Shown here piece by piece: positions 16,591 to 24,906 of a DNA stretch of 64,000 nt (position 1 is its first letter; each line of letters opens with the position of its first letter). A program made the translations under genes and the position numbers. The stretch is from Parabacteroides massiliensis. GTDB lineage: Bacteria; Bacteroidota; Bacteroidia; Bacteroidales; Tannerellaceae. Below the pieces are notes generated by a model. It did not search any database. It worked only from the letters and a program-made list of their open reading frames with translations, and had not been told where the DNA came from. The DNA lies in assembly GCF_900155425.1 (NCBI RefSeq), contig NZ_LT700189.1, forward strand, positions 401,787-465,786. The letters run 5' to 3'.

Positions 16591-19068
16591 TTATTCGAGT
16601 TCCACGACCGTAATGCCGGCGCCACCGAACTGGACATGTTCGTCGTGATACTGGCGGACGCCCGGAACAGTATGCAGGTAATCGCGTATCAGCTGGCGGA
16701 GTATGCCTGTCCCGGTCCCGTGCAGGATGCGGATACGGGCAGCGCCGACCTGTATGGCATCATCCACAAAATAGGTGACGGCCTGTAAGGCTTCGTCTCC
16801 TCTCATCCCCCTGACATCTATCTCTTGTTTGAAGTTCAGTTTCTTTTCATGCATATCGTCTGCTGTCTGGGTGCTGACGAATGTGCTTTTCTGGATCTCT
16901 TTCTTGATCTGTCCTTTGCTGACTTTTTCCAGTTGTTCCAGTTTGACCGTACTCTTGATCATGCCGAAAGCCACGACCGCCTGCTTTCCCAGAACTTCCA
17001 TAACGGTTCCGGCAGAGACCTGTCCTTTGAGGCGGACGTTGTCGCCAACTTCTATGACATCGCGGTTGAAGACCTGTTTGGAGGCCGGCGCGTTTTGTTT
17101 TTGCTTTTTACGTTCTTTACGTTCCTGCAACTTCGCCATTTTGCGGGCGATCTTGTCGTCCTCTTCTTCGGTTGCTATCACAGAGGCCTTGAATTCTTCC
17201 AACGCTTTGCGGGCGAGCTTGGTCTGTTCCTTTTCCGCCTGTGCTTCTTTGATTTCGCGGATCGTGTTTTCGATCTTTGCGTTGGCTTCGGAAAGGATAC
17301 GTTGTGCCTCTTCCTTGGCGTTGCGCATGATCTCTTTCCGTTGTTTGTTTACGGCTTCCAGGTCCTGCTCGTAGCGGGCGGTAATATCTTCCAGTTTCTT
17401 TTCTTGCTGGCGGATATTCTGCCGCTTGCTTTCCCAATAGCGTTTGTCGCGAACGATATCCTGAAGGTACTTATCCATATTGATATAGTCGGAACCTACT
17501 TTGGTTGCCGCATCGGCAATGACATCTTCCGGCAGGCCTATCTTCCGGGCTATCTCAACGGCGAAGGAGCTTCCCGGGTTGCCGATCGACAGCTTAAAGA
17601 GCGGTTGCATCAGGTGGCGGTCATAGAGCATGGCGCCGTTGACGATCCCTTCCGTGTCTTCTGCAAAATGCTTCAGGTTCTGATAGTGGGTTGTGATAAC
17701 GCCGTAGCTGTGGTTCCGGTTGAAACGGTCCAGCAGGGCTTCGGCAATCGCACCGCCGATCTGTGGTTCCGTTCCGCTGCCGAATTCGTCGATCAGGATT
17801 AAAGTCTTGCTGTTGCAGTTCTTGACGAAAAATTTCATGTTCGTCAGGTGTGAACTGTAGGTACTTAAGTCGTTCTCGATGCTTTGTTCATCTCCGATGT
17901 CGATAAACAGGTTTTCGAACAATCCCGTTTTCGAGCTTTCATATACCGGAATCAGCAGACCGCATTGCAACATATATTGCAACAAACCGACCGTTTTCAG
18001 GCAAACGGATTTACCTCCCGCGTTCGGTCCGGAAATTATCAGCAGACGCTTTTTCTCTTCCAGGAGAATATCCAGCGGGACGATCTGCTTGTTTTGTCTC
18101 TGCAACGAGAGGAAGAGCAGGGGATGTGCGGCGCGTATCCAGTCGATCTGCTGTTTGTCCTCCAGGACCGGCTTGATTCCGTTCACCTGCTCGGCAAACA
18201 GCGCTTTGGCGCGGATGAAGTCGATCTCGGCCAGGAACTCGTAGGACTGCAGGATGTCGGGCACTAACGGACGGACGAAGTTTGTAAATTCCGTCAGTAT
18301 CTTCATGATCTCCCGACGTTCGTCTCCTTCCAGTTCGCGGATGCGGTTGTTTGCCTCCACTACGGCTTCCGGCTCGATGAAGACGGTTTTGCCACTGGCC
18401 GATTCATCGTGTACGATCCCTTTGATCTTCCGTTTGAAAGCCGGAGCAACCGGAATCATCAGTCGCCCGTCGCGCATGGTGGGGGTGATATCTTTATCTA
18501 CCACGCCTTCCGATTGGGCGGCGCGTAATATCGACTGCAAGCTGCGGGAGATACCGCTCATGGTAGCCGTGATCTCTTTTCGTATCTGCGCCAGTGAAGG
18601 AGAGGCATTGTCTTTCACCCGTCCGAACTTATCGAGGATCGCATCGATCTTCCCGATAAGTTGCGGGAATACTAAGATATCGCCGGCAAGGGCGGTCAAG
18701 GCCGGATACTTGATCTCTTCTCCCTCTTCCAAGGAAGGGCGGAAGAAACGGATGATGTCGTTGATCGTCTGGAGCGAACGTTTCAGGTCGAAAAGTTCTT
18801 TTTCATCCAGCCAAGTCCCTTCGGGGCGTATGCGTTTCAATGAATAACGCACATCGAAAAAATAACTGGCAGGAAACTCGTCTTCTCCATGCAGGATACG
18901 GACAAACTCGTCGGTCTGTTCCAGACGTTGGGTTACGGTTTGATAATCGGCAGAGAAACCCATCTCTGCTACCCGCTCTTCTCCGAGCGGGCTTAAACAT
19001 TTTTCTGAAATCAAACGGCGTACTTTATCGAAGCCCGTTTTTTGTTCGAAATTTTGCGGGTATATCAC
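16591..19068 (-). CDS. mutS2: Endonuclease MutS2 / RqcU-type ATPase
   Basis: An 825-residue MutS2. The core and lever domains come first, then the ABC ATPase with Walker A SGPNAGGKSVCLKTVGL (about residue 345) and Walker B LILIDEFGSGTEPQIGGA. A long coiled coil (about 520-640, rich in E, K, Q and R), a KOW-like segment (GDNVRLKGQVSAGTVMEVLGKQAVVAFG) and a C-terminal Smr nuclease domain follow (IDVRGMRGDEALQAV with LHGTGTGILRQ). The family suppresses recombination or splits collided ribosomes in other bacteria; which applies here is unknown. Confidence 0.96.
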   Translation of the reverse strand: MIYPQNFEQKTGFDKVRRLISEKCLSPLGEERVAEMGFSADYQTVTQRLEQTDEFVRILHGEDEFPASYFFDVRYSLKRIRPEGTWLDEKELFDLKRSLQTINDIIRFFRPSLEEGEEIKYPALTALAGDILVFPQLIGKIDAILDKFGRVKDNASPSLAQIRKEITATMSGISRSLQSILRAAQSEGVVDKDITPTMRDGRLMIPVAPAFKRKIKGIVHDESASGKTVFIEPEAVVEANNRIRELEGDERREIMKILTEFTNFVRPLVPDILQSYEFLAEIDFIRAKALFAEQVNGIKPVLEDKQQIDWIRAAHPLLFLSLQRQNKQIVPLDILLEEKKRLLIISGPNAGGKSVCLKTVGLLQYMLQCGLLIPVYESSKTGLFENLFIDIGDEQSIENDLSTYSSHLTNMKFFVKNCNSKTLILIDEFGSGTEPQIGGAIAEALLDRFNRNHSYGVITTHYQNLKHFAEDTEGIVNGAMLYDRHLMQPLFKLSIGNPGSSFAVEIARKIGLPEDVIADAATKVGSDYINMDKYLQDIVRDKRYWESKRQNIRQQEKKLEDITARYEQDLEAVNKQRKEIMRNAKEEAQRILSEANAKIENTIREIKEAQAEKEQTKLARKALEEFKASVIATEEEDDKIARKMAKLQERKERKKQKQNAPASKQVFNRDVIEVGDNVRLKGQVSAGTVMEVLGKQAVVAFGMIKSTVKLEQLEKVSKGQIKKEIQKSTFVSTQTADDMHEKKLNFKQEIDVRGMRGDEALQAVTYFVDDAIQVGAARIRILHGTGTGILRQLIRDYLHTVPGVRQYHDEHVQFGGAGITVVELE

Positions 19069-19083
19069 GTTCTTGTAAATGCT

Positions 19084-20505
19084 TTATTTTACTTCGACCG
19101 TCACGGACCGGCGAATGGTCGGACGGACGATGATTTCCATTTTGTTCTTTCCCCTTTTGATATCGAACGTACAGGCATTGTTGCCGGACGGGTTGATATA
19201 CGGGGCGTAATAATATAAATATGAGTAGGCGGCCTTATTGCCGGGTTTCTGGATCGCATCGGCTACCTGCGGGTATTTGGATGTCTCCCAAAACATACAA
19301 CGTTTGAAACCGTTGGCATCCGTAAATTGAGTCTTCGGATCGCGGAATTTCATCGTGTTGGTAATGAATCCTTTGTATGCGGCGGAAAACTCTTCTGCCG
19401 TATAGCTCGTTTTCTGTTCGTTGATTTTCTCTACAATATCGCGAGGACGTAATCCGGCGGCATAGGCAGGCGAGTTCTTGTCGACGTCGATGATCTGTTC
19501 CATGCGGTCGATGTCGTAACTCAGCCCCGTATAATTGTAGGTTTTCTGATTGACTTTGAACGGCACGTTGCGCTGATATTTGACATACGGATATTGCATG
19601 CACATCAACGGCGCGTGGATACGGGCATATTCATCCAAGTGATACGAGTCTTCCAGCAGTTCGTTTGCTTCGCATTCCCACAGGATACGGCCCGGTACGT
19701 CGCGTTGGTCGATCAGGCGGAAACCGAACTGGAGCAAATATTCCGCTTCCGTTTCTGCAGACATCGGGTTCAGGAACGGGAATGCCTCCATCTTGCTGTG
19801 ATTGAAGTTGTAACGATAGGTCGGCTCTTTTTCGACCAGAATCTTGTTCACTCCTTTATAGTTCGGATTCTTATCGAAGAAATAGAAAGTCTGTATGATG
19901 ATGTCGGGACGGTCTGTGTCGACTGTCATCCCTTTCTTGGTCAACACCTTTTCGATACTTTCGTTGATGGCTGTTTCCAGCTTGTTGTTATTCTCGTCTA
20001 TGGCAGAGAAGGCGAAAGTCTTGAACTCTCCGAAATCGACAGGGTCGGCGGTCACGGTTGTCTTGAACGGACAAATAAATTCCCGTTCGCTGGTCGTTTC
20101 GAGGCTGTACATCGAAAAAGCGGTGGCCAGTTGTTCTTCGGTAATCGCATTTCCTTTTTTGCATTCTTTCTTGACAAGCACCTGCTTGGACGGGTTTGCC
20201 AGATTGCCGATCGTCAACAGTACTTCGTTTTTCCCGGCGGAATTCAACATTTCACCTATCTCTTCCTGCGAAATATCGGTTGTTTGCACACCGTCGATCG
20301 TGAGGATTATATCGTTGGTCTTGATACCTGCAAGCTCTGCCGGCGAGTAAGGGATGACACCGGTGATAACCGGTTTGCTTTTCCCCCAGTGGTCGCTTTG
20401 GCTGATATCGTATGTAATTCCTAATCGACAGATATTCCGGTTCTGGGCAAAACCGGTAAGAAATGCAAATAATAACAGTAAAACTGACAAAATCGCTCTC
20501 TTCAT
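19084..20505 (-). CDS. Secreted double-PDZ protein with DUF4136-like domain
   Basis: A 473-residue exported protein. The signal peptide MKRAILSVLLLLFAFLTGFAQ is cleaved near residue 21. A first PDZ (about 45-110) contains VITGVIPYSPAELAGIKTNDIILTIDG, a central region (about 145-290) resembles DUF4136 (DFGEFKTFAFSAIDENNNK), and a second PDZ (about 335-390) holds IIDVDKNSPAYAAGLRPRDIVEKIN. No protease triad is visible, so it is probably a periplasmic scaffold or sensor. It is divergent from grpE, with a TACCTTTG promoter box and a perfect 6-3-6 palindrome between them. It ends 15 bases before mutS2. Confidence 0.82.
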   Translation of the reverse strand: MKRAILSVLLLLFAFLTGFAQNRNICRLGITYDISQSDHWGKSKPVITGVIPYSPAELAGIKTNDIILTIDGVQTTDISQEEIGEMLNSAGKNEVLLTIGNLANPSKQVLVKKECKKGNAITEEQLATAFSMYSLETTSEREFICPFKTTVTADPVDFGEFKTFAFSAIDENNNKLETAINESIEKVLTKKGMTVDTDRPDIIIQTFYFFDKNPNYKGVNKILVEKEPTYRYNFNHSKMEAFPFLNPMSAETEAEYLLQFGFRLIDQRDVPGRILWECEANELLEDSYHLDEYARIHAPLMCMQYPYVKYQRNVPFKVNQKTYNYTGLSYDIDRMEQIIDVDKNSPAYAAGLRPRDIVEKINEQKTSYTAEEFSAAYKGFITNTMKFRDPKTQFTDANGFKRCMFWETSKYPQVADAIQKPGNKAAYSYLYYYAPYINPSGNNACTFDIKRGKNKMEIIVRPTIRRSVTVEVK

Positions 20506-20576
20506 AATTAAATTCTTCTTGTTTTATTAATCTTAAAATACTTTGTACTATGACGATAAATCATCTTTTTACTACA

Positions 20577-20584
20577 CAAAGGTA
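20577..20584 (-). promoter_or_regulatory. Promoter -7 box of PDZ-protein gene
   Basis: Minus-strand TACCTTTG, 72 bases upstream of the start codon, matches TAnnTTTG. Confidence 0.5.
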
Positions 20585-20594
20585 AAGATATTTT

Positions 20595-20609
20595 TGTTCT
20601 ATAAGAACA
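20595..20609. promoter_or_regulatory. Perfect palindrome, candidate operator
   Basis: TGTTCT-ATA-AGAACA, a perfect 6-3-6 inverted repeat immediately upstream of the PDZ-gene promoter box and within the grpE upstream region. The binding protein is unknown. Confidence 0.4.
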
Positions 20610-20740
20610 GTTGGCAATATATTTGATGTTATATTGGTGATTGATATCGACAAGAATAGTGCCGACAGATAGATCATATGATTGCTATAGGTATTATATC
20701 TTATTGATTATTAGATGATAATAAAAATATAAAATAAATT

Positions 20741-21340
20741 ATGAACAAGACGAATTTTAATGGTAAGAAAGAAACTGCTGACAAAAAAGAACGCCAGAGA
20801 GTTGATGATGCGACAAAATTACAGAACGAACAGGTAAATGCGGCAGAAGAAAATACCGTATCTGACAATGTGACGGATGAAGAAGAGGAGCAGGGCCAGA
20901 AAGAGCTTAAGAAGAAGTATGACGAACTGAACGATTCCCACCTGCGCCTGATGGCAGAGTTCGACAACTACCGTAAACGTACATTGCGCGAAAAATCCGA
21001 ACTGATCAAGAATGGTGGCGAAAGTGCTTTGACTCACCTGCTTCCCGTTATCGATGATTTCGAACGTGCTTTGCAGAACATCCGTTCGGCAGAAGATATA
21101 AAGGCCGTCACAGAGGGAGTGGAACTTATCTATTCGAAATTCATTTCTTATCTGTCCCATCAGAATGTAAAACCGATTGAAACAGTCGGCAAACCGTTTG
21201 ATGCTGAAACGTCTGAAGCTATTGCCATGATTCCTGCGCCGGAACCCGACATGAAAGGCAAGGTTCTGGATTGTGTACAGACCGGTTATACTTTGAACGA
21301 AAAGGTGATTCGCCATGCTAAAGTGGTGGTAGGCGAATAA
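20741..21340 (+). CDS. grpE: Nucleotide exchange factor GrpE
   Basis: A 199-residue cochaperone that drives ADP release from DnaK. A charged, disordered N-terminus (1-60) leads to the long coiled-coil helix (EQGQKELKKKYDELNDSHLRLMAEFDNYRKRT). The C-terminal beta domain carries the GrpE signature VGKPFDAETSEAIAMIPAPEPDMKGKVLDCVQTGYTL up to RHAKVVVGE. It is followed after 44 bases by dnaJ, the usual order. No CIRCE element was seen upstream. Confidence 0.97.
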   Translation: MNKTNFNGKKETADKKERQRVDDATKLQNEQVNAAEENTVSDNVTDEEEEQGQKELKKKYDELNDSHLRLMAEFDNYRKRTLREKSELIKNGGESALTHLLPVIDDFERALQNIRSAEDIKAVTEGVELIYSKFISYLSHQNVKPIETVGKPFDAETSEAIAMIPAPEPDMKGKVLDCVQTGYTLNEKVIRHAKVVVGE

Positions 21341-21384
21341 TATACGACAGGATAATGAGCAAATAACAACAGACAGATACGAAG

Positions 21385-22539
21385 ATGGCTAAAAGAGATT
21401 ATTACGAAGTGCTGGGCGTCGAGAAGACAGCCTCGGCAGAAGAAATAAAGAAAGCTTACCGTAAAAAGGCGATCCAGTTCCACCCTGACAAGAATCCGGG
21501 TGACAAGCAGGCCGAAGAAAACTTTAAGGAGGCAGCTGAAGCGTATGACGTTTTGAGCGATCCTCAGAAACGCCAGCGTTATGATCAGTTCGGTCATGCC
21601 GGAGTGGGAGGCGCTTCACAAGGTGGCGGCTTTGGCGGAATGTCTATGGATGATATTTTCTCCCAGTTTGGAGACATCTTTGGCGGGCATTTCGGCGGCT
21701 TTGGCGGGTTCAGTGGCTTTGGTGGCGGTTCGCGTGGCGGCCGCCGGGTGAATCGGGGTTCGGATTTGCGTGTGAAAGTAAAGTTGAACCTGAAAGAGAT
21801 CGCTACCGGAGTCGAGAAGAAGATCAAGGTTAAGAAATATGTGACCTGTTCCAAATGTCACGGTAGCGGGGCGGAGGACGATCACAGTTCCAAGACTTGT
21901 GAAACCTGCCATGGCAGCGGTGTTGTCACCCGTGTTGCCAATACTATCTTAGGACAGATGCAGACACAGACAACTTGTCCGACCTGTGGGGGTGAAGGAA
22001 AAATCATCACCAAGAAATGTAGCGAGTGTAACGGTGAAGGAATCGTGCGCGACGACGAGGTGATCACGATCAATATTCCGGCCGGTGTGGCAGAAGGCAT
22101 GCAGCTTTCCATGAGTGGAAAGGGTAATGCGGCCCGTCATGGTGGTATAAACGGAGATTTGCTGATTCTGATCGAAGAAGAACCGCATCCGGAACTGATA
22201 CGCGACGAGAACGACATCTTGTATAATCTGTTGTTGAGTGTGCCTCAGGCTGCTTTGGGAGGAACGGTTGAAGTTCCGACTATCGATGGCAAGGCAAAAG
22301 TAAAGATCGAGCCGGGGACCCAACCGGGAAAAGTGCTCCGTTTGCGAAACAAAGGGCTTCCCTCTGTTAACAGTTATGGAACGGGAGACCTGCTTGTAAA
22401 CGTAAGCGTTTATATTCCGGAAACGTTGTCTGCGTCAGAAAAGGAGATCATGAACGGTTTGGAGAACTCTCCTAATTTCCAACCGAAGAAATCTGTCAAG
22501 GAGAAGATTTTCGATAAGTTCAGACATATGTTCGATTAA
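21385..22539 (+). CDS. dnaJ: Chaperone protein DnaJ
   Basis: A 384-residue class A J-protein that activates DnaK. The J domain (1-70) has HPD in [10 protein letters not shown], a Gly/Phe-rich linker follows (about 72-125), and the zinc-binding domain has four CxxCxGxG repeats ([32 protein letters not shown]). The substrate-binding C-terminal domains ([21 protein letters not shown]) and dimerisation helix complete it. It is cotranscribed with grpE and ends at a strong terminator. Confidence 0.98.
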   Translation: MAKRDYYEVLGVEKTASAEEIKKAYRKKAIQFHPDKNPGDKQAEENFKEAAEAYDVLSDPQKRQRYDQFGHAGVGGASQGGGFGGMSMDDIFSQFGDIFGGHFGGFGGFSGFGGGSRGGRRVNRGSDLRVKVKLNLKEIATGVEKKIKVKKYVTCSKCHGSGAEDDHSSKTCETCHGSGVVTRVANTILGQMQTQTTCPTCGGEGKIITKKCSECNGEGIVRDDEVITINIPAGVAEGMQLSMSGKGNAARHGGINGDLLILIEEEPHPELIRDENDILYNLLLSVPQAALGGTVEVPTIDGKAKVKIEPGTQPGKVLRLRNKGLPSVNSYGTGDLLVNVSVYIPETLSASEKEIMNGLENSPNFQPKKSVKEKIFDKFRHMFD

Positions 22540-22564
22540 CCTTTTCGTAGAGTTTGCTGATATA

Positions 22565-22604
22565 AAAAGGGCGAAGTTTTGATACTTCGCCCTTTTCTTT
22601 TTTT
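22565..22604 (+). terminator. Rho-independent terminator of grpE-dnaJ
   Basis: AAAAGGGCGAAG (22565-22576) and CTTCGCCCTTTT (22585-22596) form a perfect 12-base stem, followed by CTTTTTTTT. Confidence 0.92.
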
Positions 22605-22618
22605 AACCTAATCGAATT

Positions 22619-22633
22619 CTACCCTACGGGTAG
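22619..22633. promoter_or_regulatory. CTACCC-TAC-GGGTAG palindrome, candidate operator
   Basis: Perfect 6-3-6 inverted repeat between dnaJ and the uptake operon. It may be a regulator site or a small hairpin, and nothing in the window identifies its ligand. Confidence 0.3.
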
Positions 22634-22764
22634 CAGGTAAAAAACACTAACAAAAGATGATGGTTTGGGTTTGGATTGTTTAATACTTGTTTAACAGTGT
22701 GTTATGTTGGTGATAATACCTGTGTATGGGTATTCCATTCCGGTAAATACCTAAAAAAAGGGAT

Positions 22765-22794
22765 TTTGGGAAGTAGAGAATCATTGTATGTTTG
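22765..22794 (+). promoter_or_regulatory. Promoter of Cys-rich lipoprotein / uptake operon
   Basis: TTTG at 22765-22768, 18 bases, then TATGTTTG at 22787-22794: a near-ideal Bacteroidetes -33/-7 pair, 38 bases before the start codon. Confidence 0.65.
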
Positions 22795-22832
22795 CATCGA
22801 ATTTTTAATTAATAAACAAAAGTTTTAGAACT

Positions 22833-23396
22833 ATGTACAAATTGTTAACATTAGCTGCGCTGTTACTGGCGTTTTCCTTTTCTGCTTGCCAAAATAAGCA
22901 ACAATCAACTTCGGAAGAAGGCGAAAAGAAAAGTTGTTGTGCCTCCGCAGCCGCCCAAACGGAAGTTAAAACGTTCACGCCAGAAGCATTGCTCACGAAC
23001 GGCGCATCACTGGTAGACCTCGAAGTCGAACTGCAAGGAACCATTGCCCATGTCTGTTCACACGGAGGCCGGAAGTGTTTTTTGGCAGGCGACAAGCCTG
23101 GTATGAGAATCCAGGTCATGGCCGGTGGCGACATCAAGGCTTTTGACAAAAAGCAGATCGGGCAAGAGATCCGGGTAAAAGGGATTGTAAAAGAACATCG
23201 CATCCAAAAAGAAGCGATCGAAAAGCAGGAAAAATCTGTCACGGAAGAAATGTCCCAAGAGGGATGTACCGAAATGGAGCGTTGCAAGTCGGTCATGAGC
23301 AACGTCAAGCAGATGAAGCAGTGGATGGCCGATAACGAGAAAGACTATTATCCGGTCTATTACGTAGATGGCCAGCACTATGACGTGGTTCGGTAA
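22833..23396 (+). CDS. Cys-rich OB-fold-like lipoprotein
   Basis: I do not recognise a named family for this 187-residue lipoprotein. The signal MYKLLTLAALLLAFSFSACQ ends in a lipobox (Cys19). A low-complexity linker with a CC pair (KKSCCASAAAQ) follows, then a beta-rich stretch with CSHGGRKCFLAGDKPGMRIQV (about 73-90) that looks like an OB-fold or metal/heme-site hairpin, then a helical tail with two more Cys (EGCTEMERCKSVM). It is the first gene before a DUF4876 protein, a TonB receptor and a DUF6850 barrel, so a role in capturing a metal or cofactor is plausible but inferred. Confidence 0.7.
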   Translation: MYKLLTLAALLLAFSFSACQNKQQSTSEEGEKKSCCASAAAQTEVKTFTPEALLTNGASLVDLEVELQGTIAHVCSHGGRKCFLAGDKPGMRIQVMAGGDIKAFDKKQIGQEIRVKGIVKEHRIQKEAIEKQEKSVTEEMSQEGCTEMERCKSVMSNVKQMKQWMADNEKDYYPVYYVDGQHYDVVR

Positions 23397-23480
23397 ACGG
23401 CCGTGTTGTTTCTAAGAGAGAGTGTTTGTGTTTTTATCGAATAGAAAAAGAATGAGGTATCAGTTAAATTATTGTGTGTA

Positions 23481-24821
23481 ATGAATAAGAGAGTGTTTGT
23501 ATTATTGGCCGGATCGTTTTTGATGGGTTTCTTGAGCTCTTGTAGCGAGAATGAGGGTCCGGGGACAATAGAGGAACAAAAAGTGTTAGTCAAATTCGTG
23601 GCGGCTCCGGCAATTGAAGGAGCGGTGGATGCAAAGATGCTGGATGGCTTGAATGCTGTCTTCACGGAAATCCGCAATCAAGACACGACCCATTGCATTT
23701 TGGATCAAAACGGAGAAGGATTGGTCAATTTGTATAAAGGAACCTATAACATCGCAATCGAAAGCAAGGTGCGCAACACGGCGGCTGCCCAAACGGATTC
23801 GATCGTTTTGTCTGTACGCATGGAGAACATATCGGTCAACCAAACCGGGCAGGAGATTTCCGGCAAGTTGAATGTATTTCCGGTAAATGCATCCGGCAAC
23901 AATTTTATTTTCAGTGAAGTGTTTTTCAATGGAGAACGCAATACCGGTATCATGATGCATCCGGACCAATATATCGTTGTGTTCAACCCCACGAATGAAA
24001 CACTTTATGCCGACGGTGTCTCGATTGGCGTTGCCAACCAGTTGACATGGGCGCCGAAAGAGCTTTGGTACGATTCGTTCTATCCGAACAGCGTCCCGAT
24101 GCCCGGTTTTATCACGGTTCCGGGTAACGGCACGGAACATCCGGTAGCGCCGGGAGAGAAATTCGTGATCGCATTCACGGCTATCGACCATTCCAAATTG
24201 GTGGAGACCCTTGTTGTCGGAGGTGTCGAAAAAGTCATCGGATACGACCATGCCGTCGATCTTTCCGGAGCGGATTTCGAAGTCTATTACGGACCGGAGT
24301 CCGGCGATGTCGATAATCCGGAAGTGCCGAACATGCTGCTTACGGAAAATGGAGATGCCTACTTTACGAATCCGAGCCAAGGGAAACGATTTGCTGCAAG
24401 CTTCTCTTTGCAACCAAGAGGTTATTTTGCTCCGTTCATGTTTAAATTGGAGAATGGCGAAACAGCCACGATCGACAAGTTTGTAGCCGACAACTCCAAA
24501 CCGTTCTACCATGTGATCCCGGAGACGGCAACGACACCTGCCGACACGATCGACGTGAAGATATTTGCCGTGCCCACGGAGATGATTATCGATGGCATCC
24601 AGACCAGCGACGTCCCGCAGGATATCAAAACCCGTACGATTCCTGAAGCCGTAGACAGAGGCAAGTTTTTGGTATCTGCCTGCCATAGCCAGGAATTGGC
24701 CATCCGCAAAGAGGTGAAAGTCGGAGAGAAAATTTTCTATCAAGACACGAACGACTCATCCAAGGACTTTGTGATGCAAAAAGGCCAAAATGCATATCCC
24801 AAAGGTTGGCGCGACAAATAA
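23481..24821 (+). CDS. DUF4876 lipoprotein of outer-membrane uptake operon
   Basis: A 446-residue surface lipoprotein of the DUF4876 family. The start MNKRVFVLLAGSFLMGFLSS with lipobox Cys is preferred over an ATG three codons upstream. The N-terminal region (about 30-130) is an Ig/CARDB-like beta sandwich. The larger domain (about 135-440) starts with GNNFIFSEVFFNGERNTGIMMHPDQYIVVFNPTNETLYADG, a lamin-tail-like fold. Members usually accompany a TonB receptor and a DUF6850 protein, as here. Ligand unknown. A terminator separates it from the receptor gene, so receptor levels may be lower or separately initiated. Confidence 0.82.
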   Translation: MNKRVFVLLAGSFLMGFLSSCSENEGPGTIEEQKVLVKFVAAPAIEGAVDAKMLDGLNAVFTEIRNQDTTHCILDQNGEGLVNLYKGTYNIAIESKVRNTAAAQTDSIVLSVRMENISVNQTGQEISGKLNVFPVNASGNNFIFSEVFFNGERNTGIMMHPDQYIVVFNPTNETLYADGVSIGVANQLTWAPKELWYDSFYPNSVPMPGFITVPGNGTEHPVAPGEKFVIAFTAIDHSKLVETLVVGGVEKVIGYDHAVDLSGADFEVYYGPESGDVDNPEVPNMLLTENGDAYFTNPSQGKRFAASFSLQPRGYFAPFMFKLENGETATIDKFVADNSKPFYHVIPETATTPADTIDVKIFAVPTEMIIDGIQTSDVPQDIKTRTIPEAVDRGKFLVSACHSQELAIRKEVKVGEKIFYQDTNDSSKDFVMQKGQNAYPKGWRDK

Positions 24822-24837
24822 TAAATATTGACCGAAT

Positions 24838-24888
24838 GAACCGGAAAGGGATTTCCCTCCATGAAAAAACTTTCCGGTTCGCTTTTTT
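24838..24888 (+). terminator. Terminator or attenuator between DUF4876 and TonB receptor genes
   Basis: GAACCGGAAAG (24838-24848) and CTTTCCGGTTC (24870-24880) form a perfect 11-base stem, followed by GCTTTTTTAA. Confidence 0.8.
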
Positions 24889-24906
24889 AATCATTATACC
24901 TGATAT

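Noticed and set aside
23586..24743. A 385-codon minus-strand frame
   Set aside because: Antisense to the DUF4876 gene, and its protein has no recognisable features.
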